Assembly: GCA_017465845.1 (NCBI GenBank)
Contig: JAFTVH010000109.1
Span: 62,001 to 126,000 of the forward strand
From: Lachnospiraceae bacterium
GTDB taxonomy: Bacteria; Bacillota; Clostridia; Lachnospirales; Lachnospiraceae
Reading direction: 5' to 3'
DNA: 64,000 nt
The notes under the pieces are model-generated. The model made no database searches. It saw only the letters and a program-made list of their open reading frames with translations, and had not been told where the DNA came from. The first letter of the stretch is position 1, and each line of letters starts with the position of its first letter. Below are positions 35,244 to 46,200 of the stretch, in pieces. The translations under genes were made by a program, and so were the position numbers.

Positions 35244-36311
35244 ATGGCAAAAAGCAGAAGGCTGCTTGTAGCTCTGACAGGACTTGTTTTAAGTGTATCC
35301 CTGATAGCGCAGACAGGCATGACCGCACAAGCTGGCAGCAACAGGAATTACCTGGATTCTTTAAATGGCGGTGTAGCAGCCATCTTAGATCCCAGTGCAA
35401 CCAACGCTACTGAGATTGCAAAGGCTACAGTCAGAAAATACAGTGTCACGGAAGAGGAGCCTGAATCCACAAGAGTCATGGCAAATGTAAAAAGTGCAAT
35501 GAATCTCAGAAGTGAACCAAATGAGAATGCTGAAAAGGTAGGAAAGTTATACAAGGACTGCGGTGGCACCATTCTCGAGAGAAAAGATGGTTGGACCAGA
35601 TTACAGTCCGGAAATGTCATCGGATGGGCAAAAGATGAATATCTTCTGTTCGGCGATGATGCAGAAGCGCTTGCCAACAGTGTGGGCAAGATGATCGCTC
35701 AAATGAGTGATGCGCTGCGTGTCCGTAAGGAGCCGAGTAAGAGCGCAGAAGTGTTGGGAATACTTCCCAAGGGCGAGATAGTCGAGGTTGTATCCAGTGG
35801 TGAAGATGGCTGGGTATGTATCGATTATGAAGGAAATGACGGTTATGTGATGGAAGAGTATATTACACTGGACTTCCTGATTGATACCGGAGAGACGATG
35901 GATGAGATCAAAGCCAGAGAAGCGGCCGAGAAGGAAGCCAAGCGTCATGTAAATTATGGTGAATATACCACCGATGCAGATACTACACTACTGTTGGCAG
36001 CATTAATCCAATGTGAAGCCGGCGGAGAGAGCTATGAAGGTAAGGTGGCAGTTGGTGCGGTAGTTATGAACCGTGTAAGAAGCTCTGCTTACCCTGACAC
36101 GATTCACAGTGTCATCTATGCATCAGGTCAGTTCACACCTGCTATGAGCGGTAAGCTGAACAGAGTGCTGGAGTCCGGCAAGATCAATGACAGCTGTATC
36201 AAGGCAGCGGAAGAAGCACTTTCCGGAGTATCCAATGTAGGTGATCTGACACACTTCAGACGTAACAATGGCCGTGAAGGTCTTGTAATCGGTAACCACG
36301 TATTTTATTAA
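35244..36311 (+). CDS. Secreted cell wall hydrolase with two SH3 domains (SleB-like)
   Basis: A 355-residue exported protein. A signal peptide (about residues 1-30, ending GMTAQA) is followed by two bacterial SH3 domains (about 72-130 and 148-205, each with NLRSEP- or RVRKEP-type strands) and a Hydrolase_2/SleB domain (about 245-355, LLAALIQCEAGGESYEGKVA with the likely catalytic glutamate, then GAVVMNRVRS). It should cleave the glycan strand of peptidoglycan. The start follows ggaggt; a TTG 15 bases upstream is rejected. A long terminator follows. Confidence 0.9.
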   Translation: MAKSRRLLVALTGLVLSVSLIAQTGMTAQAGSNRNYLDSLNGGVAAILDPSATNATEIAKATVRKYSVTEEEPESTRVMANVKSAMNLRSEPNENAEKVGKLYKDCGGTILERKDGWTRLQSGNVIGWAKDEYLLFGDDAEALANSVGKMIAQMSDALRVRKEPSKSAEVLGILPKGEIVEVVSSGEDGWVCIDYEGNDGYVMEEYITLDFLIDTGETMDEIKAREAAEKEAKRHVNYGEYTTDADTTLLLAALIQCEAGGESYEGKVAVGAVVMNRVRSSAYPDTIHSVIYASGQFTPAMSGKLNRVLESGKINDSCIKAAEEALSGVSNVGDLTHFRRNNGREGLVIGNHVFY

Positions 36312-36355
36312 AGAATCCAAGGTGCATTCCGTTAACTGTGGGATGTGCAAAAAAT

Positions 36356-36419
36356 AGCCCCGTGTTCTTAGGTGTGAGGTACTTTGCAAACCTCATAACG
36401 AGAACGCGGGGCTTTTTTT
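36356..36419. terminator. Strong terminator shared by the hydrolase gene and the opposing sensor kinase
   Basis: agccccgtgttct pairs with agaacgcggggct and ends in a seven-T run; an inner stem gaggt/acctc lies in the loop. It ends one base before the stop end of the minus-strand kinase gene. Confidence 0.9.
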
Positions 36420-38201
36420 CTATGAAATCATCCTATCTAAAGGAAGAGATATTTCGATAGTAGTTCCGACATCGATTTGTGACGAAATATTCAGGGAACT
36501 GCTTTCTCCATAATAATTTTTCAGGCGTTCATAAATATTTACAAGACCGTAACCGCTTGAGGAAGAGGAATCTAATCCTAATTCCTGGCAAAGTTTAATT
36601 TTAGATAACTTCTCCGATGTGATGCCGCAGCCGTTATCAGCTATTGTAATGAATAAATGATCCGACGTTCTTAAGATGCTGATTTTAATGAACCCGGGGT
36701 TGTTTCTCAGTCCGTGTACAATACTGTTTTCTACAAGAGGCTGAAGCATCAGCTTTAGGATATGCAGATCATATACGTCTGCAGAGATATCTGTCTCTAA
36801 GCGAATGTTATTATTGAAGCGCTTATTCTGCAATTGTACATAGAGCGTAACATGGGTCAGTTCATCCCTGATGGAGATAAGGTCCAAACCATTTGATAAG
36901 CTGATACGGTAGAAATTGGAAAGCTTATCAACAATATCGGATACTTCATCGGCGGTTCCGGCCTGTGCAGTCCATTTTATCAGATTCAGAGTGTTATATA
37001 AAAAATGAGGGTTGATCTGCGCCTGCAATAAGTTCAGCTCGCTTTTTTTCAGTTGAACACCCATGTTATATTGTTCTGACAGCAAATATTCGATTTTCTC
37101 TATCATCTCATTGATATTAACCTGCAATTCTCCGATTTCATCATAACTGTCTACGATACAGTGTGCAGACAGATCACCCTGCTGAATCTTTTTGACGGTA
37201 TTGGATAAAGCTATGATTCTCTTGGAATTAAAATGGGCGTATATGTGTCCGAGAATGTAAATAATAACGCCAATACCCAATACAAAGAGAAGCAGTTGAA
37301 AGAGAGTAATGCTGTCTGTTGCAGAAAGCGTAGTAGGTGAACAAACTACCAGATGCCATGTTCCTTGTATAAGTGGTGATATCACGGTTAACTTGTCTTT
37401 GAAAAGAGCAGATTCTTCTTTGACATTAAATTTAGGAGTGGAGGCATCATAAACGAGAATACTATCCGTACCGCTGTGATATCCGATTAAGGGACATCCG
37501 GAAGAATCAGTTAAGTATACTTCACCTTGCTTGGAATAATTCGTTGTCTTTAATATATCCAGGATTGCTTCTTCAAAAATATCAATGCAAATAAGACCTA
37601 TTGCATGATCATAATCTTTCATGCTATAAACAGGCATAGTAAGTGAAAAAACAGAAATGTAGTTTTGGAGTTTCATGTCTAAGAGGAAAGGACCATGCAG
37701 CATGGGTCCTTTAAAGATTTGATTACCGCTGTCAGGAAAATGTTGATCTATGCATGCCAATGACCAGGTGGTGGTCTCTTTATCAGCGTAATGAAAATCC
37801 GGATTTACATATAGTCGTATTTGATAGATAGAGGTATCATAGTAATAACTGCCAATCAGTACATTTATTTCCTCAAGGTCATCGGCTTGTTCCATTATGC
37901 TGTATGAATCAGGATCCTTTTCCATGCAGACACGTAATGATTCCCGCATGGAAAGAGACTTTGTCAGACTGAGCATTTCGGAAATCCTGGTTTCTAATGC
38001 GGTAGTAGCCTGATTGAGGTAGAGGTTGCTTATATTTGTAAAATTCCGGAGCTGGGATGTAGATATATGCATATAAAAAACAAGCGAAAGTACGGTTAAG
38101 GGCAGGAAAATTAATATGAAATAGGATAAAAAGAGTTTCTTGGGATAAGATATACGTTTGATTCTAAAGACAATATATGAAAGAAAAGCCATCGATATCA
38201 A
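36420..38201 (-). CDS. YesM-type sensor histidine kinase
   Basis: A 593-residue membrane kinase: transmembrane segments near residues 20-45 and 300-320 enclose an extracellular sensor domain. A HAMP linker (VKKIQQGDLSAHCIVDSYDE, about 335-355), the His_kinase domain with INPHFLYNTLNLIKW (phospho-acceptor histidine near 396) and an HATPase with IADNGCGIT near 530 follow. Its last four bases of coding start overlap the response regulator's stop (38198-38201), so the two are translated together. It faces the sugar importer genes that it likely regulates. Confidence 0.92.
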   Translation of the reverse strand: MISMAFLSYIVFRIKRISYPKKLFLSYFILIFLPLTVLSLVFYMHISTSQLRNFTNISNLYLNQATTALETRISEMLSLTKSLSMRESLRVCMEKDPDSYSIMEQADDLEEINVLIGSYYYDTSIYQIRLYVNPDFHYADKETTTWSLACIDQHFPDSGNQIFKGPMLHGPFLLDMKLQNYISVFSLTMPVYSMKDYDHAIGLICIDIFEEAILDILKTTNYSKQGEVYLTDSSGCPLIGYHSGTDSILVYDASTPKFNVKEESALFKDKLTVISPLIQGTWHLVVCSPTTLSATDSITLFQLLLFVLGIGVIIYILGHIYAHFNSKRIIALSNTVKKIQQGDLSAHCIVDSYDEIGELQVNINEMIEKIEYLLSEQYNMGVQLKKSELNLLQAQINPHFLYNTLNLIKWTAQAGTADEVSDIVDKLSNFYRISLSNGLDLISIRDELTHVTLYVQLQNKRFNNNIRLETDISADVYDLHILKLMLQPLVENSIVHGLRNNPGFIKISILRTSDHLFITIADNGCGITSEKLSKIKLCQELGLDSSSSSGYGLVNIYERLKNYYGESSSLNISSQIDVGTTIEISLPLDRMIS

Positions 38202-39745
38202 TCCTCCGTATTTTTATAGGAATAATTTTTATTACGGAAAATGCTTGGAGTAGTTCCGTAATAGGAAGTAAATATTCTGGTAAAATAATTTTGATTCATA
38301 TACCCAAGGGAAGCCGCAATATCTCCTATTTTCATGTTTGTATCTAAGAGCAGAGCTTTTGCTTTTTGCATACGGATATCCAGGATAAATTGTTTTAAGG
38401 TTTTCCCTGTTTGCTTTTTATACAAGAAGCAAAGATAGGTAGGTGATACAAATACATGGTCGGCGATTTCTTTGACCGTTAAGGTATCGGACAGATGATT
38501 TGTTATATATTTTTCAGCCTCATAAACTATTTTACTGTAGTTGTTTTTGTTTTCTATTTCAGACAGATACAAGGTTAAAAGCTGTTGAATGTAATGATGC
38601 AAATCTTCTAAGGTAGCAGCTTCATTAACAAATTCACTGATTAATTGAGACGGTGGATTTGCCAGTTTTTTATTCAGATCAAGCGTAAGCTGGAGTAAAT
38701 CGTCTCTGATGTCTGAAATATTTTGTACATCACAGTTGCTTAGATATACAAAATAGTCATCAAGATAAGAGGAGGCCTGCATAATATTGAGTTTTTCAAG
38801 GCAATCGCAATAGCATTTTCGCGCATTATGCTCTAAAGAAAATATATTTTTCTGGCCGGCTTCTGTAATGAAAATGCGTTTATATCCCCTGAAAAATGCT
38901 GTAAGTGTGGCAGTTCTGGCTTCGCAGAAAGCTTTATTTAAAAAATCAGGTGAATGAAAAATCCGGCTGATACCAATTGCAACATTCACTTCATCAAAAA
39001 TATTGAGCAAAGCAGATAATCGTTCGGACAAAATGTCCTGCGTATAGGTATCAGGTACATTTGAAAAAATAATATATCCGTTCCCGCACTTGGATATCAT
39101 GTTTTCTTTTCCTAAAATTTTGGGCAGCTCAGATTTAGTGATATAATAGTAGTTGTTAGTCAAAGATTGTAATTCTAAGGAATCCAATATTTTTTGCGAT
39201 GAAAATGTGATACCTGAGTTCAAACGAATTAATATAGCAGCATAAGGTTTGTCAAAAGACACAGGAAGGGTCAGTTCTGACAGATATCTCCCAAAGTCGG
39301 GAGCGGAGGATTTGTACAGTACTTTTAAAGCGGAATCATCGTCGGCAGTATATAAATTATTATGAACAGAAGTACGCAGACGATGAATCGCTTTTTCTAC
39401 TGCAGTGAGAAGGTCAGAGAGCGTAAAGGGTTTGAAAATATAGTCAACAGCACTCAAACGTACTGCAGACTGCATATATAATTTATCGGTGTATCCACTT
39501 AAAAAGATAAGTTGTGCCGAAGGAAAGCGGCTTGAAAATTCCATGGCAAAAGAAATCCCATCCATGTGAGGCATTCTGACATCGCAAATTACAATATCGG
39601 GCAGTAGTTCCTCGGAAAGTACCAGTGCATTTAACCCGTCTTCTGCTTCTCCTACGATTTCGATATTCATCTTTTCCCAGTTGACAGACGCTCTGATTTG
39701 CTCTCTTGTAGCGATTTCATCATCAATAATAAGTAGACGATACAT
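38198..39745 (-). CDS. YesN-type response regulator with AraC DNA-binding domain
   Basis: A 515-residue regulator. The receiver (about residues 1-120) has the phospho-aspartate Asp55 in IVICDVRMPHMDG and the conserved lysine in YIFKPF near 106. A long middle region follows, then a C-terminal AraC double helix-turn-helix (about 415-510, ADHVFVSPTYLCFLYKKQTG and AASLGYMNQNYFTRIF). It probably activates the divergent ABC importer operon on sensing its substrate. The gene is read from a strong promoter, TTGCAT-17-TATAAT, on the minus strand. Confidence 0.92.
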   Translation of the reverse strand: MYRLLIIDDEIATREQIRASVNWEKMNIEIVGEAEDGLNALVLSEELLPDIVICDVRMPHMDGISFAMEFSSRFPSAQLIFLSGYTDKLYMQSAVRLSAVDYIFKPFTLSDLLTAVEKAIHRLRTSVHNNLYTADDDSALKVLYKSSAPDFGRYLSELTLPVSFDKPYAAILIRLNSGITFSSQKILDSLELQSLTNNYYYITKSELPKILGKENMISKCGNGYIIFSNVPDTYTQDILSERLSALLNIFDEVNVAIGISRIFHSPDFLNKAFCEARTATLTAFFRGYKRIFITEAGQKNIFSLEHNARKCYCDCLEKLNIMQASSYLDDYFVYLSNCDVQNISDIRDDLLQLTLDLNKKLANPPSQLISEFVNEAATLEDLHHYIQQLLTLYLSEIENKNNYSKIVYEAEKYITNHLSDTLTVKEIADHVFVSPTYLCFLYKKQTGKTLKQFILDIRMQKAKALLLDTNMKIGDIAASLGYMNQNYFTRIFTSYYGTTPSIFRNKNYSYKNTED

Positions 39746-39788
39746 TTCTTTCCTCCCCTGTTTTTAAACAAGTCAACATCTAATGTGA

Positions 39789-39817
39789 ATTATATCATTC
39801 TTAAAAAATAGATGCAA
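39789..39817 (-). promoter_or_regulatory. Promoter of the YesN/YesM genes
   Basis: On the minus strand: TTGCAT, 17 bases, TATAAT. Confidence 0.75.
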
Positions 39818-40013
39818 ATATTACATCCGGATTGGAATAAAAACATAATTAAATTGCAAAAATCGAAATTTTTTTGCCTATACAATGAATTTCGGTAAAA
39901 GTCATTTTAATATTTGTATCAATTTTGAGTAATAATGTTTGTATCTTCTGAAAAAGATATCTGTTAAAGTATATGCATGACAGATACATAAGTAATGAAG
40001 GAGAAATAAGGGC

Positions 40014-40964
40014 ATGAAGAAAAATGAGGTGTGGAAACCGAAAAAAGTCAAATTCAGTACATATTTTAAAAGAAATTATGATCTATATCTTATGTTACTC
40101 CCAACTTTGATTTTTATAACCATATTTAGTTTGGTTCCAATGTATGGAATAACATTGGCGTTTAAAGATTATAACATGTTTGCTGCGGAAACGCCGTTTA
40201 AGTCGATTATAGCGAGTGAATGGGTTGGGTTGAAGCATTTCACTAAATTGTTCAGCAGACCGGAATTTTTGCAGGCATTGAGAAACACATTGATTATCAG
40301 CGTATTAAAGATAGTTTTTGTTTTTCCGTTTCCAATTGCCTTTGCTATTTTATTAAGTGAAGTAAGAAGCATCAGATACCAGAAAACATTGCAAACAATT
40401 GTTTACCTTCCTCATTTTCTTTCGTGGGCCGTTGTTGCAGGTATTTTCGTATCTCTGTTGAGTTCGACGGGTCTTGTGAATTCATTGCTGGTTTCACTTG
40501 GATTTGAAAAAATAAATTTCTTAATGAGTAATAAACTGTTTCGCCCGGTATTGATTATATCTAATATATGGAAAGAATTTGGATGGAGCTCCATTATTTA
40601 CTTCTCGGCAATTGCAGGGCTTGATCAGGAATGTTATGAAGCAGCAAGAGTAGATGGTGCAAATCGTCTTCAACAGATATGGTATGTTACAATACCCGGA
40701 TTAATACCTACTATAGTCTTGATGCTCATTACAAGAGTGGGAAATATTTTGGAAGCCGGTTTTGGTCAGATTTTTGCCATGTATAATCCCACAGTTTATG
40801 AAACGGCAGATATTATTGAAACATATGTTTATAGAATTGGTCTTGGAAAAATGGATTTCAGTATTGGTACGGCAGTCGGCTTGTTTAACTCTATTATCGG
40901 AATGATTCTTGTACTTTCTTCTAACGCGGCTGCAAAGAAATTGACAGGTAAGAGTATTTGGTAG
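40014..40964 (+). CDS. Carbohydrate ABC transporter permease, LplB type
   Basis: A 316-residue permease with six transmembrane segments. The EAA loop reads EAARVDGANRLQQIWYVTIP (about 205-224), the contact to the ATPase. N-terminal KKVKFSTYFKRNYDLYLML resembles LplB-family permeases that import oligosaccharides. No ATPase gene is in the locus, as is usual for this family, which shares an ATPase encoded elsewhere. The gene starts the operon facing the two-component genes. Confidence 0.9.
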   Translation: MKKNEVWKPKKVKFSTYFKRNYDLYLMLLPTLIFITIFSLVPMYGITLAFKDYNMFAAETPFKSIIASEWVGLKHFTKLFSRPEFLQALRNTLIISVLKIVFVFPFPIAFAILLSEVRSIRYQKTLQTIVYLPHFLSWAVVAGIFVSLLSSTGLVNSLLVSLGFEKINFLMSNKLFRPVLIISNIWKEFGWSSIIYFSAIAGLDQECYEAARVDGANRLQQIWYVTIPGLIPTIVLMLITRVGNILEAGFGQIFAMYNPTVYETADIIETYVYRIGLGKMDFSIGTAVGLFNSIIGMILVLSSNAAAKKLTGKSIW

Positions 40965-40979
40965 GGAGAGGTCGTTCAT

Positions 40980-41843
40980 ATGAAAAAATTAAAAAAGTTT
41001 GATATTGTTCTTTACATAATTATGACAACGTTGGGGTTTATCACATTAATTCCTGTACTTAAGGTAGTGGCAGAAGCACTTAGTGATCCCAGGTACGTTG
41101 TATTAGGTGAAGTAGGGATTTTGCCTAAGGGTTTTACGCTGGATACTATTTTATTCGTATTAAGAAGAGTAGAATTCTTAAATTCTTTTAAAGTTACAGT
41201 AATTATTACGATTGTCGGCACGCTTTTGGCAATGGTACTTACGGTTACAGCAGCGTATCCTCTTTCTAAACCAAGCTTCAGAGGGCGAAAGTTTTTCTTG
41301 TATATATTTGTATTTATTATGCTTTTTAGTGCGGGTATGGTTCCGAAATATTTATTGTTTCGTTCTTTAGGATTGATCAATACGATATGGGCATTGATTT
41401 TTTCTGCTTCATTTTCGGTTTTCAATATGTTTGTAGTAAAAAACTATTTTGAGGGCTTACCGGAATCCGTAGAAGAAGCTGCAAAGATAGATGGAGCATC
41501 CAACACCAAGACATTACTTACTGTAGTATTACCTATGTCCTCGCCGGTGCTTGCCACTGTAACACTATTTTACGGTGTAACTTATTGGAACAGTTATTTC
41601 TCGGGTATTATGTACATTACAGATCCCAAACTAAAAACCTTACAGCAATATTTATATGATCTGATTAAAATGACCTCTTCTTCAGATTTGAGTGCAACTG
41701 ATGCGGAGGCATTGGCAACATTATCGGGTGATGCGGTAAGAAGCGCAACGATTCTGGTGTCTACAATACCAATTTTGGTTTTATATCCATACCTGCAAAA
41801 ATATTTTGTGAAAGGTATAACGATTGGTTCTGTGAAAGGCTAG
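40980..41843 (+). CDS. Carbohydrate ABC transporter permease, LplC/YtcP type
   Basis: A 287-residue permease with six transmembrane segments and the EAA loop EAAKIDGASNTKTLLTVVLP (about 166-185). The C-terminal YPYLQKYFVKGITIGSVKG is typical for this subfamily. It starts 15 bases after the LplB-type gene and forms the heterodimeric channel with it. The solute-binding protein gene is about 6 kb downstream, after two enzyme genes. Confidence 0.9.
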   Translation: MKKLKKFDIVLYIIMTTLGFITLIPVLKVVAEALSDPRYVVLGEVGILPKGFTLDTILFVLRRVEFLNSFKVTVIITIVGTLLAMVLTVTAAYPLSKPSFRGRKFFLYIFVFIMLFSAGMVPKYLLFRSLGLINTIWALIFSASFSVFNMFVVKNYFEGLPESVEEAAKIDGASNTKTLLTVVLPMSSPVLATVTLFYGVTYWNSYFSGIMYITDPKLKTLQQYLYDLIKMTSSSDLSATDAEALATLSGDAVRSATILVSTIPILVLYPYLQKYFVKGITIGSVKG

Positions 41844-41852
41844 GGTGTAAAT

Positions 41853-41964
41853 ATGGCAGTAGATAAGACGGTTGACTGTATGGGTATCGAATTGAGCCAC
41901 TATTGTATCGTGTGTCCGGAAAGCCCTACAGTGGATGAGAAATTTTTTGCTTATATTTTTTAGA
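41853..41964 (+). pseudogene. Shifted N-terminal piece of the downstream enzyme gene
   Basis: From an ATG at 41853 the frame codes MAVDKTVDCMGIELSHYCIV and on to DEKFFAYIF before a stop at 41961. Dropping one T from the six-T run at 41956-41961 joins this frame to the downstream gene as AYIFRYYLLRNYGYKLEIVS, a smooth N-terminal sugar-enzyme-like domain. The downstream frame has no ribosome site of its own. Confidence 0.6.
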
Positions 41965-43098
41965 TATTATTTACTTCGCAATTATGGTTATAAGCTGGAA
42001 ATCGTCAGTGATACTGAAAATGGTATAGAGTATGAAATATTGATAGGGAATACAGTACGTACTACAGAAACACCGAAGGAAGGTCAATTTGTTGTATTTG
42101 CCGGTGACTTTAAACTGCAGCTTATTGCAGCAGATATGCAGAGTTACGAAGCTATGTACGAATATATGACAAAGGAACTTCTGAAGCCGATAGCTGGAAA
42201 AAACCATGTTATCTCTGAAGGTTTTGTATATGCCGGAGAAAAAGTTCGGAATCTGGAGACCGGAACGCGATTTGCCACTGAAAGACCGGGAGATGTGCGT
42301 TGTATGTTCTACAATGTCTATGGCTATAAAGCACGGTGTGGTCCGATTGCTGAACGTCAGGGACTGCAGGAACAGTTGATAAAGACCTATATGCCGGACG
42401 TCCTCGCTTTTCAGGAATATTCCGGTAACTATCATAGTGCATTTACTTATAGACTCAGGGAAAACGGGTATTGCGAGGTAGAAGTATTACAGGGGGAGAA
42501 TAACTATACGCCGCTTTTTTACCGCAAAGACCGTTTAAAGGTTATGGACTCCGGCTATCTTCTATATGAGGGACCCAATGATGTAAATTCTAAGTCTATT
42601 ACATGGGCTGTGTTTGAAATGTTGGAAAGCGGTAAACAGTTCATTGCCATGTCTAATCATTTCATGTACAATCAGTCCGGCATAGATGCAAACGCTGCAC
42701 GTGTTGCGAATGCGAAAGAGGCAGCAGCGCTGATTGCCAAGTTACGATCAAATGATGTTTACAAGGATATACCAATGTTATTTGGCGGTGACTTAAACTG
42801 TAATATGAATTCTGAACCCGTAGAAAAGCTTACAGAAAATGGTCTTGTAAATGCATGGAAAATAGCGGAAGTTAAAAACGACAGCAGTGGACATCATGAC
42901 TATACAACGTACAATGAAGAATACGAAACCTACTCTGCCTGGGATATTCCGATAGAAGGATATTTGGGGGCAACGTCTATAGATCATGTATTTGTCTCTG
43001 AGAATACACTTGTCAAGAGTTTTGCTACTCTTATGGATATGTATGCATTAATCGCATCTGATCATTTGCCGGAACTTGTTCAAATCTCACTGAAGTAA
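41935..43098 (+). CDS. Endonuclease/exonuclease/phosphatase-family enzyme, probably frameshifted at its 5' end
   Basis: 387 residues read in this frame. An N-terminal region (about 1-100) looks like the helper domain found at the start of some glycosidases (VSDTENGIEYEILIGNT). The C-terminal part has the DNase-I-like phosphoesterase fold: MFYNVYGY near 119, LAFQEYSGNY near 152 (metal-binding glutamate), AMSNHFMYNQ near 237, FGGDLNCNMNS near 283 and SDHLPELVQ at the end (catalytic His/Asp). Family members hydrolyse phosphodiesters of nucleic acids, lipids or inositol phosphates. The operon context suggests a non-nucleic-acid phosphodiester. A 6-T run upstream carries an apparent one-base insertion that splits off the true start at 41853. 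Confidence 0.75.
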   Translation: MRNFLLIFFRYYLLRNYGYKLEIVSDTENGIEYEILIGNTVRTTETPKEGQFVVFAGDFKLQLIAADMQSYEAMYEYMTKELLKPIAGKNHVISEGFVYAGEKVRNLETGTRFATERPGDVRCMFYNVYGYKARCGPIAERQGLQEQLIKTYMPDVLAFQEYSGNYHSAFTYRLRENGYCEVEVLQGENNYTPLFYRKDRLKVMDSGYLLYEGPNDVNSKSITWAVFEMLESGKQFIAMSNHFMYNQSGIDANAARVANAKEAAALIAKLRSNDVYKDIPMLFGGDLNCNMNSEPVEKLTENGLVNAWKIAEVKNDSSGHHDYTTYNEEYETYSAWDIPIEGYLGATSIDHVFVSENTLVKSFATLMDMYALIASDHLPELVQISLK

Positions 43099-43115
43099 CA
43101 GTGCTTTGGACATGA
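43088..43115. repeat. 28-bp direct repeat, copy 1 (end of the phosphoesterase gene)
   Basis: Begins cactgaagtaacagtg, itself a small inverted repeat (cactg/cagtg), and is identical over 28 bases to 47821-47848. The two copies bracket the surface glycerophosphodiesterase gene. Confidence 0.85.
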
Positions 43116-43231
43116 CTACCAATGAAACAACGTTAATTGCAAGAGTAAAGATTTTTATATTTTACGTTTTGCACAAATTTCAGAACCAAATCTTAACGGG
43201 CGCCTGAACAGTTACAGGAAAGGAATAAAAT

Positions 43232-46200
43232 ATGAAACGAGAGAAGAAGCTATTGTCTATCCTGATCATGTTAATAATGCTTTTGCAGATGGCTTCAATG
43301 CCGGTACTGGCGTACCAGGATCCCGGTTATGGGGTTCAGAATGCCACAAGTAAATTTGCAAATGCAGTACCTATGTCAGTTGCGCATCGGGCAGCCTGGC
43401 GTATGGCTCCGGAGAACTCTCTGCTTGCGATCGCAGCAAGCATAGAAATGGGAATTGATGTAGTAGAGATTGATGTCAAGCTCACCAATGATGGTGTTGT
43501 TGTATTGTCTCACGATGAATCCATTGACCGTTGTGTGTCAGTCAGTTCCGGAGATGTTTCCGGCTATTCATGGGAACAGTTAAAAGAAACATCCCTGGAG
43601 CCCGAAAAGGGAGGAACGGATACAAATTACACGATTTCGGAGGAGCAGGCCTCTTTACTGAACAGCCTGCCTGATTATGCTACCCATTGCGGGCTGGCTG
43701 CAGCCGGAGATACTTTGCCTTTATCAAGGCTTGATGATGCTATTGATCTGATTAAGCAGTATGGTCCCAATACAATGATCAATCTTGACCATTGCTTTAG
43801 TCAGGAACTGTTTGTGGCCTGCTATAGCCTATTCCGCGAAAATGGCCTGTTAGGAAATGTGTTTTTTAAAAACTGCAATTCTGTTGAAACCATGAACAGT
43901 TGGTATGATGCTGCGGCAGAAGCCTGGAATGAAGTTCATGCAGAGGACATAATTACAGCACAAGATGTGAAGAACAGTATCCTGTATGTGTACATCATTT
44001 ATTCGGAAAATTATACTCCCCTACAGCAGCATCTGGATAATGGTGACAATCTTGTGATGACGGAAATCTGTATAAGCGACGACGCGGAAGATGTCAGAAT
44101 TCAGGAGAAACTTGAACCCTGGTGTTTGGAAAAGGGTGTTGCTATGTTTGTCAACACAATGTGGCACGGACTGTGCAGTACAAAAGATGACTGTGAAATC
44201 ACCTGGGCAGAAATGCTGGACAGAGGATATGTGGCTATTCAGACAGATTGCGCAAGTGAGTTGGCCTCTTACATGTATGACTACAATCGTCAGCGTGATT
44301 CAGTCGAAACGATTCAGGCAGAACATTTTCATTTGTTCGATTATGAAACCTACAGTTTCAATATAATACCCGTTGCTGCCGACTCGGATCTGAACAAGTG
44401 CGTTGAGGGCATGGTTAACGGAGACTGGCTCTCTTATGAGAACATTATCTTTGATGGCAACGAAAACATGCTGGATGTCACCTTTAAGGGGCTGGCAGAT
44501 GATGCAGAGTTGGAGTTCTATCTGGATGAAATTGCAGAAAGTAACAAAATTGCAACAGTTAATCTGTATTCCACTGCTGATTATGAGGATATCCATACTC
44601 TTATTACGGGAAATATCGAAGCAGGAGAGCATACTTTGTATGTTCAGGTTACCGGGGCTATCGGTACTGATTTAGTATCCTTGGACAAGTTCGGTTTCTT
44701 ACGTTCCGCCGATCTTGAAGGGGAAGCAGAGTTTTCACAGATCAATGTTGAAACTGACACCGGTGTGGCTCCTGCAATGCCAGGGACTGTTAAAGTGACT
44801 ATTGGCGGGAATTCTTATAATCTGAAAGTTTCCTGGGAACAGATCTCAGCCGCAAGCTATGAACAAGAGGGCGAATTCGAGGTTCAGGGATATGTGCCCG
44901 CTCTTAGATGCTATACGCAGGCACTTGTGACAGTCCGCGCATTGATACCGGATATTGTTCAGGATGAACATTTGGCTTTGTGGCTGGACGCTTCCAGTGG
45001 TGTTACAGCTGATGGAAATGCTGTTACTCAGTGGGCTTCCAAAGTCGGTGATATCGTTGCCGAAGTCAAGGAAGGCAGCCCTACTATAGTAGAGAACGCC
45101 ATTGGTAACCAGACCGGCATACAATTCGATGGTGATGATATCATGAAACTGACAATGCCGGACAATTTCTGGAATAATAAGAGTGAATTTACGGTTTTGC
45201 TCTTCAACGCTCCTGAATCTACAACAAACGGTTCCAACATGGGTACTTCTGTCAGCACCACCTATAGTCAGGATTATAGCATTCTCTATTTCTACGAGAC
45301 TACCAGCTGGGGAAGTGCATTGTTTACTGCCAGTCAGAACGAAGTATTGTTCCGTTTTGGATCAGGCGTGCGTTATGATTACGGTACCGCATATGTACGT
45401 GAAACAAATATAGGCAATATCTTTACAAGTACTGCTGTTCGGAAGAATGGCAGAGACAACAGCGTATTTGTGGATGGAAAACTCGTTTTTACGGGTAAAG
45501 GGCAGTCTTATAGCACAAGTTTCATTGGATCAAATGGTGAAATTGGTTACGGTAAGAAGGGCCACAATTATACGGGTACAATATGTCAGATCCTTGTGTA
45601 TGACAGGGCTTTAACAAATGATGAAATCCTAGCGGCACAGAAATGGATGGCTGAAAAATATTATGACGAGGTAATGGCTGTCGAGCAGGTCAGTGTTGTC
45701 TGCGAGGAGGGAACCGTACCTGTACTGCCTGAAACGGTTCAGGTTACTTATGCAAGCGGAGTTACCGCTAGTATGGGAGTGACCTGGGGATCAGTCAATC
45801 CAAACAACTACCTGACTCCCGGGGTATATGACATAAGCGGTGAGTTGATTAATGGAAGTACAATAACGGCAACAGTTACAGTGACTGAAAAAGAAGAGAT
45901 TGATATAGATAAGGGAGAAGTTGTTACGGAAGGTCTGATGTTCTGGCTAGATGCCGGCGCCGGAGTGGCAACAGATGATAAGGGAGCTGTAACCAAATGG
46001 GAATCCAAAGTGGGTGACCTGGCAGCAGTGCCCAGCAGCGGCAGTGTAACACTTAATCCTAAAGCTGTTAACGGACAGCCCGGACTGGTATTCGATGGTG
46101 CAGATTCATTAAAGATGCAGCTTGAAACAGATGCATTGAATGGTTTGACCGGTGGTACGGTTATCGCCTATGCAGCTTCTAATAGAGACATCGACATGCC

